DNA of 64,000 nt from assembly GCA_965214325.1 (NCBI GenBank), contig CBDCBG010000006.1, forward strand, positions 4,340,001 through 4,404,000. The letters are read 5' to 3'. The first letter of the stretch is position 1. Each line of letters begins with the position of its first letter. Origin of the DNA: JAJEFO01 sp965214325 (GTDB lineage Bacteria > Pseudomonadota > Alphaproteobacteria > Rhodobacterales > Rhodobacteraceae). The notes beneath the pieces are model-generated. The model searched no databases. It worked only from the letters and a program-made list of their open reading frames with translations, and was not told the origin of the DNA. A program made the position numbers and the translations under genes. Of this stretch, positions 8,947 through 17,668 are shown piece by piece.

Positions 8947-9405
8947 ATGAGCCTTGAGATGGAGGTCCGTGCGAGACACGTGGAAGAACAGGGCCGCACG
9001 GAATTCTACGTTCGGATCGAGGACATCGAGGATGGTTTCAAAACGGTAATTGAAGTCGGCAGTGCGGATGTTCTCGAGGCCTGGCTGAACTTGAGCGAGG
9101 AAGCCTGGTTCTTCCTAGACACGATAGATGAAGCTCGCCTGGCATGGCGAGATGACGGCGTGCGTGCCCGTCCTGTCCGGAATCGCAGGCGATCCATCTC
9201 GTGGAATCCGCGCTCGCACCGTTGCCACGCATGCCGTGATGAACTGCGCGGATCGGGAACAAAGATACCAATTGCGGGATCAATTGACTGCATCTCCGGA
9301 GGCACTGCCGCGCAGGCTGTTCGCTGGGGTCGTCGGGCATGCAGACCCCGGCATGGACCCGGTCAAGTCGCTGCTCGCATCACTTGCCAAATTGGATGCC
9401 TGTAG
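8947..9405 (+). CDS. Hypothetical open frame, possibly a gene remnant
   Basis: Starts at an ATG that overlaps an upstream stop (ATGA). The first ~75 residues look protein-like (acidic, balanced, with IEDIEDGFKTVIEVGSADVL and LNLSEEAWFFLD), while the rest becomes arginine- and cysteine-rich and overlaps another reading frame that looks more genuine from 9128. I recognise no family. The likely reading is the 5' part of a small gene, or an upstream part of the broken large gene, truncated by frameshift near 9140. Confidence 0.25.
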   Translation: MSLEMEVRARHVEEQGRTEFYVRIEDIEDGFKTVIEVGSADVLEAWLNLSEEAWFFLDTIDEARLAWRDDGVRARPVRNRRRSISWNPRSHRCHACRDELRGSGTKIPIAGSIDCISGGTAAQAVRWGRRACRPRHGPGQVAARITCQIGCL

Positions 9406-9794
9406 ACGTTGCGAAGCCACAGGATTGCGCCCGTCGCTACACGACTTCACCCGTGCACAGGAGAATGAACCTTCGAACAGACAGAGACCGGATATCTGGA
9501 CGCAGAGTACGCGAGTTGCTTCGGCCGTGCCGATCGAGCTGAGGGTGCTCGGCAAGGGTTGGTCAGGCACGCGGCCATGCAAATGCTTGTGCAATCAACT
9601 CGCCGGAGATCGCCTTCGGGAAGAGACGGCTGGCTGCTGCGTCATTCTCCAGGTCTGGCAGGGCCAACCCAACAAACGCATTTGGGAGATCAGTGGCAAA
9701 CGATTTGCATTGCCGGAATTGCGCACCGCTTTCGGAGAGCACTGGGAAACTGTCTCTCAGTCTTACCCATGCGTAGCCGCGATCGAAGTCATCT

Positions 9795-11054
9795 CCCCAC
9801 TTCCAGTCCGAAGTGCAACGCCGGCCATTTCCGTAGCGAGGGCGTAGCCCGAACGGAGGAAATGGCCCGGCGGCGGGATTTTCCTGCCCCAGGCACCGGC
9901 AATCCGGGCCGATCACGTCGCTTTCCTCCCCGGACCGGTCCCCTGGAGGACGGTCCGGGACGGTTTCCGTCATGGAGGCCGCGCCTTCCGGAACGCCTCG
10001 GCCGGGGTCAGGCAGCCGAGCGACTTCCTCGGACGCGCGTCCGTCCGGTCCTGGACCGCCTTCACCCGTGCGTCGGTGACCTGGCGGAAGTCCGTCCCCT
10101 TCGGGAAGTGCTGACGCACGAGACCGTTCGTGTGCTCGTTCAGGCCGCGCTCCCGGGAATGGTACGGCGTGGCGAAGAAGAACCCCGCGCCGAGCGCCTT
10201 CGACACGGCGGCGTGGCCCGCGAACTCCTTCCCGTTGTCCGCCGTGATCGTGCGGACCGGGGCGTGCAGCCACACCAGCATTTCGAGCAGCGCGTTGCCG
10301 ACCGCATCCGCCGTCTTGCGCCCAACCCCTTCAAGAAGCGTGCATTTCGACGCACGGTCCACCAGAGACACCAGCGCCCCGCTGCGGCCCTTCCCGATGA
10401 TCGTGTCCGCCTCCCGGTCGCCGACCCGCCCCTTCGCCTCCACCACCGCCGGACGCTCGGAGATGTCGACGCGGTCCGGGATGTGCCCGCGACCCGAATG
10501 ACGGCCGCCCTTCCAGTTCGGCCTCTTTCCCCGGCGTCGGAGGAACAGGTAGAGCCGGCCACCAACCTTCCGGTCGGCGCGGATGTGCCGGCAGGTCCGC
10601 TGCCGCCCCGCCATCGGGACGCCCTCCTTCCCGGGACGGCCGGCGATCTGCTCGGGGCTCCAGCCGTCGGCCAGCCTGTCCTCCACCAGTCGCCACCGCT
10701 CCGGCGTCATCTTCCCGGGAACCGACGAGGCCGCGCTGCGCCGTGCCGACGCCTTCCCCTGCGCCTGCCTGTGCCGATGGCCGCGCCCGCCGCCGTTCCG
10801 GCGCACCTCGCGCCAGACCGTCGTCCGGTCCCGGCCCAGCTGCCGCGCGATGGCCGGTTCCGAAAGCCCGCTTTTCCTCAGCGCGCAAATCTGGCACCGT
10901 TCTTCCCGGGTCAGGTGGCGGTAGCCCTTTGGCATGGCGGTCTCCTGGCTTCACAACCGGGACTGTCGCCGCCATCCGGCCGACTTGCAATATCCTGTGC
11001 CGAAAACACAGAAGCCCACCACCTATGGTGTTGCACTTCAGAGTGGAACGGGGG
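9795..11054 (-). mobile_element. IS30-family insertion sequence with TCT target duplication
   Basis: A 1260-bp element with imperfect terminal inverted repeats: CCCCACTTCCAGTCCGAAG at the left and CCCCCGTTCCACTCTGAAG as the reversed right end, both continuing TGCAAC(G/A)CC. TCT occurs at 9792-9794 and 11055-11057. Removing the element plus one TCT restores an open frame across the site. It contains one intact transposase gene on the minus strand and is the best-preserved element in the window. Confidence 0.88.
9970..10935 (-). CDS. IS30-family transposase
   Basis: 321 residues. The N-terminal HTH region LTREERCQICALRKSGLSEP and IARQLGRDRTTVWREVRRNG is the IS30 DNA-binding domain. The catalytic core shows the DDE triad in DREADTIIGKG, ITADNGKEFAGH and LNEHTNGLVRQHFP. 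The frame is complete from ATG to stop with no lesion, so the enzyme is probably functional. The gene runs opposite to the broken gene it interrupts. Substitutions such as QRTCRHIRADRK, where family members usually have a YRHI-type phrase, are noticeable but outside the catalytic triad. Confidence 0.93.
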   Translation of the reverse strand: MPKGYRHLTREERCQICALRKSGLSEPAIARQLGRDRTTVWREVRRNGGGRGHRHRQAQGKASARRSAASSVPGKMTPERWRLVEDRLADGWSPEQIAGRPGKEGVPMAGRQRTCRHIRADRKVGGRLYLFLRRRGKRPNWKGGRHSGRGHIPDRVDISERPAVVEAKGRVGDREADTIIGKGRSGALVSLVDRASKCTLLEGVGRKTADAVGNALLEMLVWLHAPVRTITADNGKEFAGHAAVSKALGAGFFFATPYHSRERGLNEHTNGLVRQHFPKGTDFRQVTDARVKAVQDRTDARPRKSLGCLTPAEAFRKARPP

Positions 11055-11098
11055 TCTTGATAGATCTCTCCGTACGAGATGCACCATCGAAATGCTGA

Positions 11099-11462
11099 GG
11101 CCCTGGCATGACGCTGCGTAGCGGTCGGGGTCAATCGCGTCATGATTGCCATTTCCTTGCGACGGCGATTTCTGCCATGTGATTCGTAGCCGCTGTGTCA
11201 GCAACCGCTGCATCTCTCGATAAGCGAATCATTGCATGGTACTTCTGTAGAATTCGCGTCCGTCTGGCTGGCTCTGGGCGCATCCAGAGATTTCGTGTTC
11301 TTCGCGACCCGTTTTGCGGAATCCCGGATTCGGGCAACAGGCGAAATTCGAAGAGGGCAATCGCTCGTGCAAGTCGTGGCAGGCAATCGGGTCGCAGGTC
11401 GCCCTTCACGTCATCGACCGCTGCTGTCATTGCCGTTGGCAAACGGCGCGCCGCGACCCTTG
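11099..11462. other. Non-coding or eroded stretch between two insertions
   Basis: About 360 bases with no frame I can support on either strand. It lies between the stop of the IS30-split remnant and the detached 3' end of the lacI-type gene. It may be the original intergenic region plus eroded coding sequence. Confidence 0.5.
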
Positions 11463-11491
11463 TCAGCGGAGATTCTCGACCATGATAAGTT
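11463..11491 (-). pseudogene. Detached 3' end of the LacI-type regulator gene
   Basis: Reading leftward on the minus strand from the target duplication AAGTT (11487-11491), the codons give ELIMVENLR and a stop at 11463-11465. Joined to the main gene across the 2.5-kb IS, this restores PTELIMVENLR, a normal-looking LacI-family C-terminus. Eight or so codons are separated from the gene. Confidence 0.85.
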
Positions 11492-13984
11492 CACACGTCC
11501 TGACCTCGCGGGCTGATTTCGATGTCCTCCAGGGCCCGTTTGGCCAACAAAACAACGACAATATGCAGATTTCCGGCTTGACAGGCACGCCGGAAGCGGG
11601 CAATATAACATGAGGCTCACTTTCAGGTTTCCCGCTTCCCATGAACACGCTCGCCATGCACCCTTCAGACGCCGTCCAGATCGGCGCTTCGTGCTTCTCC
11701 TTCGCATCCGAGGACGGCCAGACCGTCTGCTTCTCCAACCTCGAGCCCTTCGACTGCCACGACGAGAACGACCGCCCGGCCATGAGACTGCGGATCGCCA
11801 GGTTCGCCAGGCACGGCATCCGCCACAGGGACCTGCAGGCTGCGTTCGGCGTTGGCCGCGCGACGGTTCAGCGTGCGGCGGACAAGCTTCGGAACGAGGG
11901 CGAGGCGGCGTTCCACGAGCCGCGCCGGGGCCGTGGAACGAGCGTGATCACCGGCGAGACGGCGCGGGAGGCGGACCGCCTCCTTTCCAAGGGCATGAGC
12001 GGCACCGCGGTTGCCCGCGAGCTGGAGGTTCCCGCCACGACGCTGAACCACAACCGCCGCAAGGGGTTCATCGGCGCGCGACAGCCCGAGCCGGAGAACA
12101 CGAAGCCGGAGGCGCAGGAGGAGCGGCCGGCCGGAACGGACACGCAGGACGAGGATGTCCGGGCAGGCCTGCTCGGCCGCAGCGAACGGGACCGGCGCGA
12201 CCGGGAGGCGCCGATGGGCCGGGGCGCGCGCGACAGCGCGGGGCGCGTCGCGGCCTCGGCGGGGGCGATGGCCGAGGCGCATCCGCGCTTCGACGAGCCT
12301 CTTTCGGCGGTCGCCTGCGGCGGCGTGCTGGCCGCGCTGCCGACGCTCCTGAAGGAAGGGCTGCTCGACCGTTCGGGCGCGTTCCTGTCGCTGCCGAAAG
12401 GATGCCACGGGCTGACGAGCACGCTTCTCCTGCTCGCGTTCCTGTTCATGGCCCGGGTCCGCAACCCCGAGGCGCTGCGCCACGAGGCTCCGGGGGAATG
12501 GGGCGCGGTCCTGGGGCTGGACCGCTGCCCGGAAGCGAAGACGCTGCGGCGCAAGATCCGGGCGCTCGCATCCGACGTTCAGCGGGTGAAGGGCTGGCAG
12601 GACGCGCTGGCGCGGGCGTGGATGGCCGACGAGCCGGACGCCCACGCCACGCTGTCGGTGGACGGGCACGTGAAGGTCTATGCCGGCCGCAAGGGCCGCC
12701 TTCCGAAGCACTTCGTGTCGCGCCGGAAGCTCTGCCTGCCGGCCTCGACCAGCTACTGGGTCAACGCGCTCGGCGGCAGGCCGCTGCTGTGCCTGCACAA
12801 GGATCTCGATCCCGGCATGGCCAAGGCGCTGGAGCACGACGTCCTTCCGGCGCTGGATCGGCTGGGCCTGCCGGGACCGGACGCGCCGGATCTCACGGTC
12901 TCGCCGGAGGCCGCGCCCGCGCTGACGCTGGTCTTCGACCGGGAGGGATGGAGCCCGGCCCTGTTCGCCCGCCTCGCCCGGCGTGGCATCGCGGTGATCA
13001 CCTGGCACAAGGGCTTCAGGGGCGAGGACTGGCCGGAGGAGGAGTTCCGCGCCGTCGAGGCGCCGCTCCACGGTCCCGGCGGCGCCGGCTCGGCCGAGGT
13101 CCGCCTTGCCGAGAGGCGGATCAGGCTGGGCAAGGGCGGCAAGGGGCCCGAGGTTCGCCAGATCCGCCGCTTGCTGGACTCGGGCCGGCAGGTCCCGCTC
13201 GTGACCACCGACTTCGGCGTGCCGACGGAGCAGGCCGCAGGCGCGCTGTTCTCCCGATGGGCGCAGGAGAGCTTCTTCAAGTACATGCGCGACGAGTTCA
13301 GCCTCGACGCGCTGCCGGTGCACGGCCTTGCCGAGCAGGATCCGGAGGCGCGCGTCGTCAATCCGGCCCGGCGCGAGCTGGACCGCCGGATCAACCGGAT
13401 GCGGAACAGGCTCGGCACGCTGCGCAACCGCGTCGCCGACCTGACCGGGGGCGGGCCGTCCGGCACGGCCGCCAGGTCCGCCGAGAGGCTGAAGGCCGAG
13501 ATCGGGACGCTCGACGCCGAGCGCGAGGCGCTCAAGCTCCGGCGCAGGGATCTGCCCACGCACGTCAAGGTCGCGGAACTCGGCGAGGATGAGTGGCTTG
13601 ACGCGCTGCCCTCCGGCGAGAGGCTGCTCCTCGACGTCATCCGCATGATCGCCTGCCGCGCCGAGACCCGGATGATGCCCGCCGTCGCCGACGCGCAGGG
13701 CGCGAAGCAACGCCCACGCCGTCCCCTCGCCGAACTGTTCCAGTCGGATGCCGACATCGTCCCGGACCCGGAAAACGGCATCCTGCGGGTGCGCATCCTC
13801 GGCACCGCCAGCGATGCGGGCGACGCCGCCGTCGCGGGACTGCTCGAAGAGCTCAACCAGACATGCACGATCTTCCCCGGAACCGGCCTGCGCATGGTCT
13901 GCGAATTGCCCGGGAACAATGCCAGGGCGGGGAAACCCGCCTCATGAAAGTTGCCTGTCGCAAGGGGCGAGGTCAGGACGTGTG
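11492..13984 (+). mobile_element. Insertion sequence with 18-bp perfect inverted repeats and AAGTT duplication
   Basis: Both ends carry CACACGTCCTGACCTCGC as a perfect inverted repeat (11492-11509 and 13967-13984). The flanks are direct copies of AAGTT (11487-11491 and 13985-13989), giving a 2493-bp element. It holds a single long transposase gene on the plus strand, starting 149 bases from the left end. It inserted into the last codons of the lacI-type gene. I cannot name the family; the architecture is a large single-ORF DDE element. Confidence 0.93.
11641..13947 (+). CDS. Large DDE transposase of the lacI-interrupting IS
   Basis: 768 residues, long for a transposase. Two helix-turn-helix-like segments lie near residues 60-80 (HRDLQAAFGVGRATVQRA) and 120-140 (AVARELEVPATTLNHN). 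A catalytic-core candidate follows: Asp in TLSVDGHVKVYAG, Asp in LTLVFDREGWSPALFARL, and Glu in RWAQESFFKYMRDEFSLD, the DDE spacing of IS4/IS1380-like enzymes. Residues ~575-650 are charged and coiled-coil-like, with RRINRMRNRLGTLRNRV. The frame is intact and the flanking repeats are perfect, so the element looks recently active. A start at the ATG 15 bases further in is also possible. Confidence 0.85.
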   Translation: MNTLAMHPSDAVQIGASCFSFASEDGQTVCFSNLEPFDCHDENDRPAMRLRIARFARHGIRHRDLQAAFGVGRATVQRAADKLRNEGEAAFHEPRRGRGTSVITGETAREADRLLSKGMSGTAVARELEVPATTLNHNRRKGFIGARQPEPENTKPEAQEERPAGTDTQDEDVRAGLLGRSERDRRDREAPMGRGARDSAGRVAASAGAMAEAHPRFDEPLSAVACGGVLAALPTLLKEGLLDRSGAFLSLPKGCHGLTSTLLLLAFLFMARVRNPEALRHEAPGEWGAVLGLDRCPEAKTLRRKIRALASDVQRVKGWQDALARAWMADEPDAHATLSVDGHVKVYAGRKGRLPKHFVSRRKLCLPASTSYWVNALGGRPLLCLHKDLDPGMAKALEHDVLPALDRLGLPGPDAPDLTVSPEAAPALTLVFDREGWSPALFARLARRGIAVITWHKGFRGEDWPEEEFRAVEAPLHGPGGAGSAEVRLAERRIRLGKGGKGPEVRQIRRLLDSGRQVPLVTTDFGVPTEQAAGALFSRWAQESFFKYMRDEFSLDALPVHGLAEQDPEARVVNPARRELDRRINRMRNRLGTLRNRVADLTGGGPSGTAARSAERLKAEIGTLDAEREALKLRRRDLPTHVKVAELGEDEWLDALPSGERLLLDVIRMIACRAETRMMPAVADAQGAKQRPRRPLAELFQSDADIVPDPENGILRVRILGTASDAGDAAVAGLLEELNQTCTIFPGTGLRMVCELPGNNARAGKPAS

Positions 13985-14989
13985 AAGTTCGGTCGGTATC
14001 GTGCCGGGAAACGGTGCCTTGCCTTCGAAGTGGTGAACGAGTGAATCGACGGCGGAGCGCGCGGCGCGTTCCATGTCTTGATGCACGACAACGTCAAATG
14101 TTCCGGCGAGGAGTCCTTTTCGGGTCAATGGCGTCAGGTTGAAGGCACAGTAGACAATCTGGTCCTGCCGCCTTGATTCCAGGAGGGCCTTCTCGATTCC
14201 TCGGTTGCCGCCGCCAACGCAGCAAATTCCACGCAGGTTGTCGCAATCTTCCAGGAGATCGCGCGCCATGACGTAGATGCGGTGCGGGTCGTCGCCGCTG
14301 GAAAAGGTCGCAAGGACATCGAGATGCTGAAAACTGTCGCGAATGACGCTGCGGAAACCGGCCTCTCGTTCCTCGTGGCTGCGGTAGAGCACACCGCCGG
14401 CGAACAACGCCAAGTCGCCAGGATCACTGCAAAGGCGTCCTGCCAGATGACCAGCGGCCCTTCCCGCCGCACGATTGTCGAGACCCACATAGGCCAGCCG
14501 GTCCGAGGCCGGGAGATCGGTGAGTATGCAGACAACGGGCACTCCCGCGCCGGCAAGACAGGCGACGGCATCGCGCACCAACGGGTGATCAAGCGGTTGT
14601 ACAATCACGCCGTCCGTCCCGCGCTCCAGGCAATCGTCAAGCGCGCGGCGCAGTGCTTCGGGAACCATCCTCTTCGAGAAGGTATGACGGTAACTGAAGC
14701 CGACCCGTTCGCAATAGGTCTTCAACTCGGACGAAAGGACATCGTTTGCAAAGCCTGCGCCTTGGGCGAGGATGACATCTATTGTCAGGCCCGCAGGCAC
14801 CGATGGAATGACCTTTGGGCGAGCGGTCGATGCGCCAAGGCGTTCCATGGCATCGAGAACCCTCTTGATCGTATTCGCGCGCACTCCGGGCCGGTCGTTG
14901 AGAACGCGATCCACCGTGGCGGTGCTTACTCCGGCCTGCAAAGCGATGTCGATGACACGCGGTTTCTGGTGGTTTTCTGATGTGTTCAT
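13973..14989 (-). CDS. LacI-family transcriptional regulator, C-terminus replaced by IS sequence
   Basis: 338 residues. The N-terminal HTH is typical: RVIDIALQAGVSTATVDRVL followed by the hinge NDRPGVRANTIKRVLDAMERLG. The periplasmic-binding-protein-like effector domain follows, with TIDVILAQGAGFANDVLS, GTDGVIVQPLDHP, YVGLDNRAAGRAAGHL and CVGGGNRGIEKAL. The last residues, HTS, and the stop come from the IS right end; the native tail lies at 11463-11491. Losing only ~8 residues may leave it functional. It is divergent from the nine-gene operon starting near 15.1 kb, which it probably controls. PBP-type domains of this shape usually bind a sugar or polyol, so the inducer may be one. That is inference. 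Confidence 0.9.
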   Translation of the reverse strand: MNTSENHQKPRVIDIALQAGVSTATVDRVLNDRPGVRANTIKRVLDAMERLGASTARPKVIPSVPAGLTIDVILAQGAGFANDVLSSELKTYCERVGFSYRHTFSKRMVPEALRRALDDCLERGTDGVIVQPLDHPLVRDAVACLAGAGVPVVCILTDLPASDRLAYVGLDNRAAGRAAGHLAGRLCSDPGDLALFAGGVLYRSHEEREAGFRSVIRDSFQHLDVLATFSSGDDPHRIYVMARDLLEDCDNLRGICCVGGGNRGIEKALLESRRQDQIVYCAFNLTPLTRKGLLAGTFDVVVHQDMERAARSAVDSLVHHFEGKAPFPGTIPTELHTS

Positions 14990-14996
14990 CCAAATT

Positions 14997-15011
14997 TTGA
15001 TGCCTCATTGA
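14997..15011. promoter_or_regulatory. Candidate regulator half-site pair between lacI-type gene and operon
   Basis: TTGATGCCTCATTGA lies eight bases upstream of the regulator start in the short divergent region. It resembles, with two mismatches and one extra base, the perfect palindrome TTGATGCATCAA found after the operon at 23468. A position overlapping the regulator's own leader suits autoregulation. No promoter boxes are clear enough to report. Confidence 0.4.
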
Positions 15012-15133
15012 CGCGCGCCAATCAAGTTTTGGGTCTTGCCGCCGCCAAGGGCCGCAAACCCATGCTGTTACCGAGTGCAATCCTTTGCGGAGTGGCATTA
15101 GATCAGCGAGCCATTGACCGGAAGGGGATTCGA

Positions 15134-15937
15134 TTGCTTGCAACCGATAGCCGCGAAACTGCGCTTGCCGCGCTTGCCCGCCGATTGGGTGAAGCTTGCC
15201 TTGGCTGTTCGCGGATTGCGGATTTGCAAGATGCGGACATTCCGAAGAACCGGGAGGAAGCCTATTTCGTGGCCGACCGAATGGCCCTGCAGATCGGCGA
15301 AGGGATGTCTGGCTGGAAGGTCGGGGCGACGAGTGCGCGGATGCGCGAGCTTGACGGACACAGCGACGTCATTCCCGGACGTATCTTCAGATCGGTCACA
15401 TGGGAAGGTGACGAGGTCACGCTGCCGATCGAGCGTTTTCCAGGCGCGCGGGCCGAAGCCGAATTTGCGTTTCGCGTGACCGAAGACGTCACTCCCGCAG
15501 AGATCGAGGACCCTGGCCGAATGGCTGGGATTGCGGTGCTGCATCCGGCCATTGAGATTATCGGAAATCGCTTCCTTGCCAAGGATCTGAACGCCGAACA
15601 GAATTCGCTGATGACGGTGGCGGACAATGGTGGGGGCATCGGGTTTGTGTTCGGCGCACCCTTCGAGGACTGGCAAGGCCTGGACTTGTTGAACCATGAA
15701 GTGCGCGTGAGCGTGGGTGGAGGCGCACCGTCGGACAACTTTCTGGGCAGGATGCGCGGGCCGCCCTTGCAGGCGCTTTGCGACATGGCGGACCACTTGG
15801 CCGGGCGGGGATTCCGGCTCAAGGCGGGCGACTTTGTCTCGACCGGTGCCGCCTGTGTGCCCCAGCCGATCGCCAAGGGCAGCCTCGTCGAGGCGGATTT
15901 CGGGACGCTTGGAGCAATCAGTGCGAGGTTCCATTGA
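15134..15937 (+). CDS. 2-keto-4-pentenoate hydratase / FAH-family protein
   Basis: The likely start is TTG 15134, six bases after GGAAGGGG, giving 267 residues beginning LLATDSRETALAALARRL, close to family N-termini. ATG 15062 would add 24 unconserved residues. The sequence has the hydratase/FAH fold with ADRMALQIGEGMSGWKVGAT, DVIPGRIF, RAEAEFAFRVTEDVTP, HPAIEIIGNRF and GDFVSTGAACVPQPI. Glu residues in AEAEFAF and HPAIEI are the expected metal ligands. Enzymes of this group hydrate, cleave or decarboxylate 2-oxo acids. It is the first gene of the operon opposite the LacI-type regulator. The substrate is unknown. Confidence 0.85.
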   Translation: MLATDSRETALAALARRLGEACLGCSRIADLQDADIPKNREEAYFVADRMALQIGEGMSGWKVGATSARMRELDGHSDVIPGRIFRSVTWEGDEVTLPIERFPGARAEAEFAFRVTEDVTPAEIEDPGRMAGIAVLHPAIEIIGNRFLAKDLNAEQNSLMTVADNGGGIGFVFGAPFEDWQGLDLLNHEVRVSVGGGAPSDNFLGRMRGPPLQALCDMADHLAGRGFRLKAGDFVSTGAACVPQPIAKGSLVEADFGTLGAISARFH

Positions 15938-15939
15938 GG

Positions 15940-16896
15940 ATGACGGGCAAGAATCCAAGCGTTGTCGTTGTCGGTGCCGGCGGAATGGGGGCGCTCTTCG
16001 GCTCAATCCTGCAGGAAGGCGGACTGCCAGTGACCATGGTCGACACAAATGCGGAGCATGTGGCGGCGATGCGGAAATTCGGCCTCAGGATCAGCGGCTT
16101 CGGCGGCGAGCGGGCTTTGCCAGTCCGGGCTCGGGAGGATGCATCGGGTATCGATGAGGCGGACATCATTCTCTTTCAGTGCAAGTCCCACGGAACTCGC
16201 TCCGGAGCCGAGGGTGTCAGGCATCTGGTCAAGAACGGCGCGATCTGCGTGAGTTTTCAGAACGGTCTTGGGAACGAGGAGGTCATTGGCGAGGTCGTGG
16301 GTCCGGAGAATGTCCTCGGCGGTCTGACGGCCATGGCCGCGGTCATGGAGGGACCTGGCCATATCCGCGACTTCAGCCGGGTGCCTTCGCATATCGGCGA
16401 GATCGGCGGTGGCAAAAGCGAGAGAGCGGCAAACATCGCGCGGGCCTTGACCGATGCCGGCCTGGAGACCCATGTGTCGGAAAACTTGACCCGCGACATC
16501 TGGAAAAAGCTCCTGGGCAACATCGCCATGAGCGCGGCCTCGGGCGCGACCGGCATGGCGTCCGTCGAGGTGTTGTCGGTCCCGGAACTCAACGCAACGG
16601 CCTTTCGGGCACTTGATGAAGCCTTCGCCGTGGCGGCGGCAGTGGGCATCGAGCTTGACCGTGACGCGGCGGTCCAGGGGTTGAAGATGATCACCGCGCC
16701 GGGCGGGACCGGCGACAACAAGTCTTCGCTATGTGTCGATCTGCTGAACCGCCGGCCGACCGAGGTGGATTTCATCTATGGCACGGTGATAGACTTGGGG
16801 CGCAGGCATAATGTTCCGACGCCAACGCTCGAAACACTTGCCGCGATCGTGAAAGGGCTCGAAACCCGCAATCTGAAAGGGCTGGACGATGCTTGA
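15940..16896 (+). CDS. 2-dehydropantoate 2-reductase family protein
   Basis: 318 residues from ATG 15940, two bases after the previous stop and preceded by TGAGG. The N-terminal Rossmann motif VVVGAGGMGALFGSIL (near residues 8-22) binds NADP(H). The later phrases CKSHGTRSGAEGVRHL, SFQNGLGNEEVI, LTRDIWKKLLGNIAMSAASG and VPTPTLETLAAIVKGLE are typical of PanE/ApbA. The Lys in DIWKKLLGN matches the catalytic lysine. In a catabolic operon it more likely reduces or oxidises a branched 2-oxo/2-hydroxy acid than makes pantoate. It overlaps the next gene by eight bases. Confidence 0.88.
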   Translation: MTGKNPSVVVVGAGGMGALFGSILQEGGLPVTMVDTNAEHVAAMRKFGLRISGFGGERALPVRAREDASGIDEADIILFQCKSHGTRSGAEGVRHLVKNGAICVSFQNGLGNEEVIGEVVGPENVLGGLTAMAAVMEGPGHIRDFSRVPSHIGEIGGGKSERAANIARALTDAGLETHVSENLTRDIWKKLLGNIAMSAASGATGMASVEVLSVPELNATAFRALDEAFAVAAAVGIELDRDAAVQGLKMITAPGGTGDNKSSLCVDLLNRRPTEVDFIYGTVIDLGRRHNVPTPTLETLAAIVKGLETRNLKGLDDA

Positions 16897-17668
16897 CGGA
16901 AAGACCGCCCTTGTCAGCGGCGGGTCGCGTGGGATCGGTCTGGCAATCGCCCGCAAACTTGCCGAAGGCGGATGCAACACCTTTCTGGCTGCATCCAGTG
17001 ACGAACGTCTGAGGGCTGCCGCGGACGGGCTTTCCCGGGCTGGCCGGGGCGACGTCGGATACCATGCCGCGGATCTTCGCACGCTTGGCGGGTGCAACGA
17101 AGCGGCCCGCGCCGCGCTCGACAGGTTCCGGCGTTGCGACATTCTGGTCAACGCGGCAGGCGCTACCAAGGGCGGCATCTTTCCCGGCCAGCCGGACGAG
17201 GAAATGCTTGACGGCTTTGCACTCAAGTTTCACGGCGCGGTGCGGCTTTCCCGGGCCCTGTGGCCCGCGCTAAAGGAGGCGAAGGGAACGGTGATCAATG
17301 TCGTTGGCGGCTTTGCCCGAACGCCGGCCGCCGATTTCATGGTGGGCGGTGCGGTCAACGCCGCCCTTGCCAACTTCTCCAAGGCGCTGGCGGACAAGGG
17401 ACTGCAGGATGACGTGAACGTGAACTGGATACATCCCGGCCTGACGGTCACCGAAAGGCTGGAAGGCATTTTTGCAGACCGCGCGGCACAGCAGGGCAAG
17501 ACCCGCGATCAGGTCGAGGCGGACTCGATTGCCGCCGAAGGCATTCGAAGGCTTGGCCAGCCGGCGGATGTGGCGGCATTGGCGGCATTCCTCTGCTCGC
17601 CTGCAGCGCGCCATATCCATGGCACGGGGATTGCCTGCGATGGCGGCGGGGCAAAGGGCTATTATTGA
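16889..17668 (+). CDS. Atypical short-chain dehydrogenase/reductase
   Basis: 259 residues. The cofactor site GGSRGIGLAIA (11-21) and the NAAGATKG phrase identify an SDR. The active-site region is unusual: where YxxxK is expected the sequence is DFMVGGAVNAALANFSKAL, with Phe in place of Tyr and no Lys four residues on. The preceding INVVGGF lacks the usual Ser. It resembles SDR subfamilies in which the segment reads NY(I/V)xGxxxNAAL. It may act without the standard proton relay or have a binding role. It overlaps both neighbours, so it belongs to the same operon. Confidence 0.85.
   Translation: MLDGKTALVSGGSRGIGLAIARKLAEGGCNTFLAASSDERLRAAADGLSRAGRGDVGYHAADLRTLGGCNEAARAALDRFRRCDILVNAAGATKGGIFPGQPDEEMLDGFALKFHGAVRLSRALWPALKEAKGTVINVVGGFARTPAADFMVGGAVNAALANFSKALADKGLQDDVNVNWIHPGLTVTERLEGIFADRAAQQGKTRDQVEADSIAAEGIRRLGQPADVAALAAFLCSPAARHIHGTGIACDGGGAKGYY

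Larger units (their letters stand above)
9128..11098 (+). pseudogene. C-terminal remnant of a large protein, split by IS30
   Basis: An open frame from 9128 runs to the IS30 left end. After removing the IS and one copy of its TCT duplication it continues in phase, VAAIEVI-LIDLSVRDAPSKC, to a TGA at 11096-11098. This in-phase rejoining shows the frame is real. The segment VPIELRVLGKGWSG, followed by CNQLAGDRLREETAGC and VILQVWQG, resembles the C-terminal part of large NTPase-like proteins that end in an IPIE(V/I)K nuclease-like region. That resemblance is from memory and is weak. There is a stop immediately before 9128, so the 5' part is lost or frameshifted. A link to the neighbouring toxin-antitoxin and methyltransferase genes in a former defence island is inference. 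Confidence 0.55.

Noticed and set aside
11665..13710. A 681-codon minus-strand frame inside the lacI-interrupting IS
   Set aside because: It is the antisense of the transposase gene, which has HTH and DDE-like motifs. The minus frame shows none.
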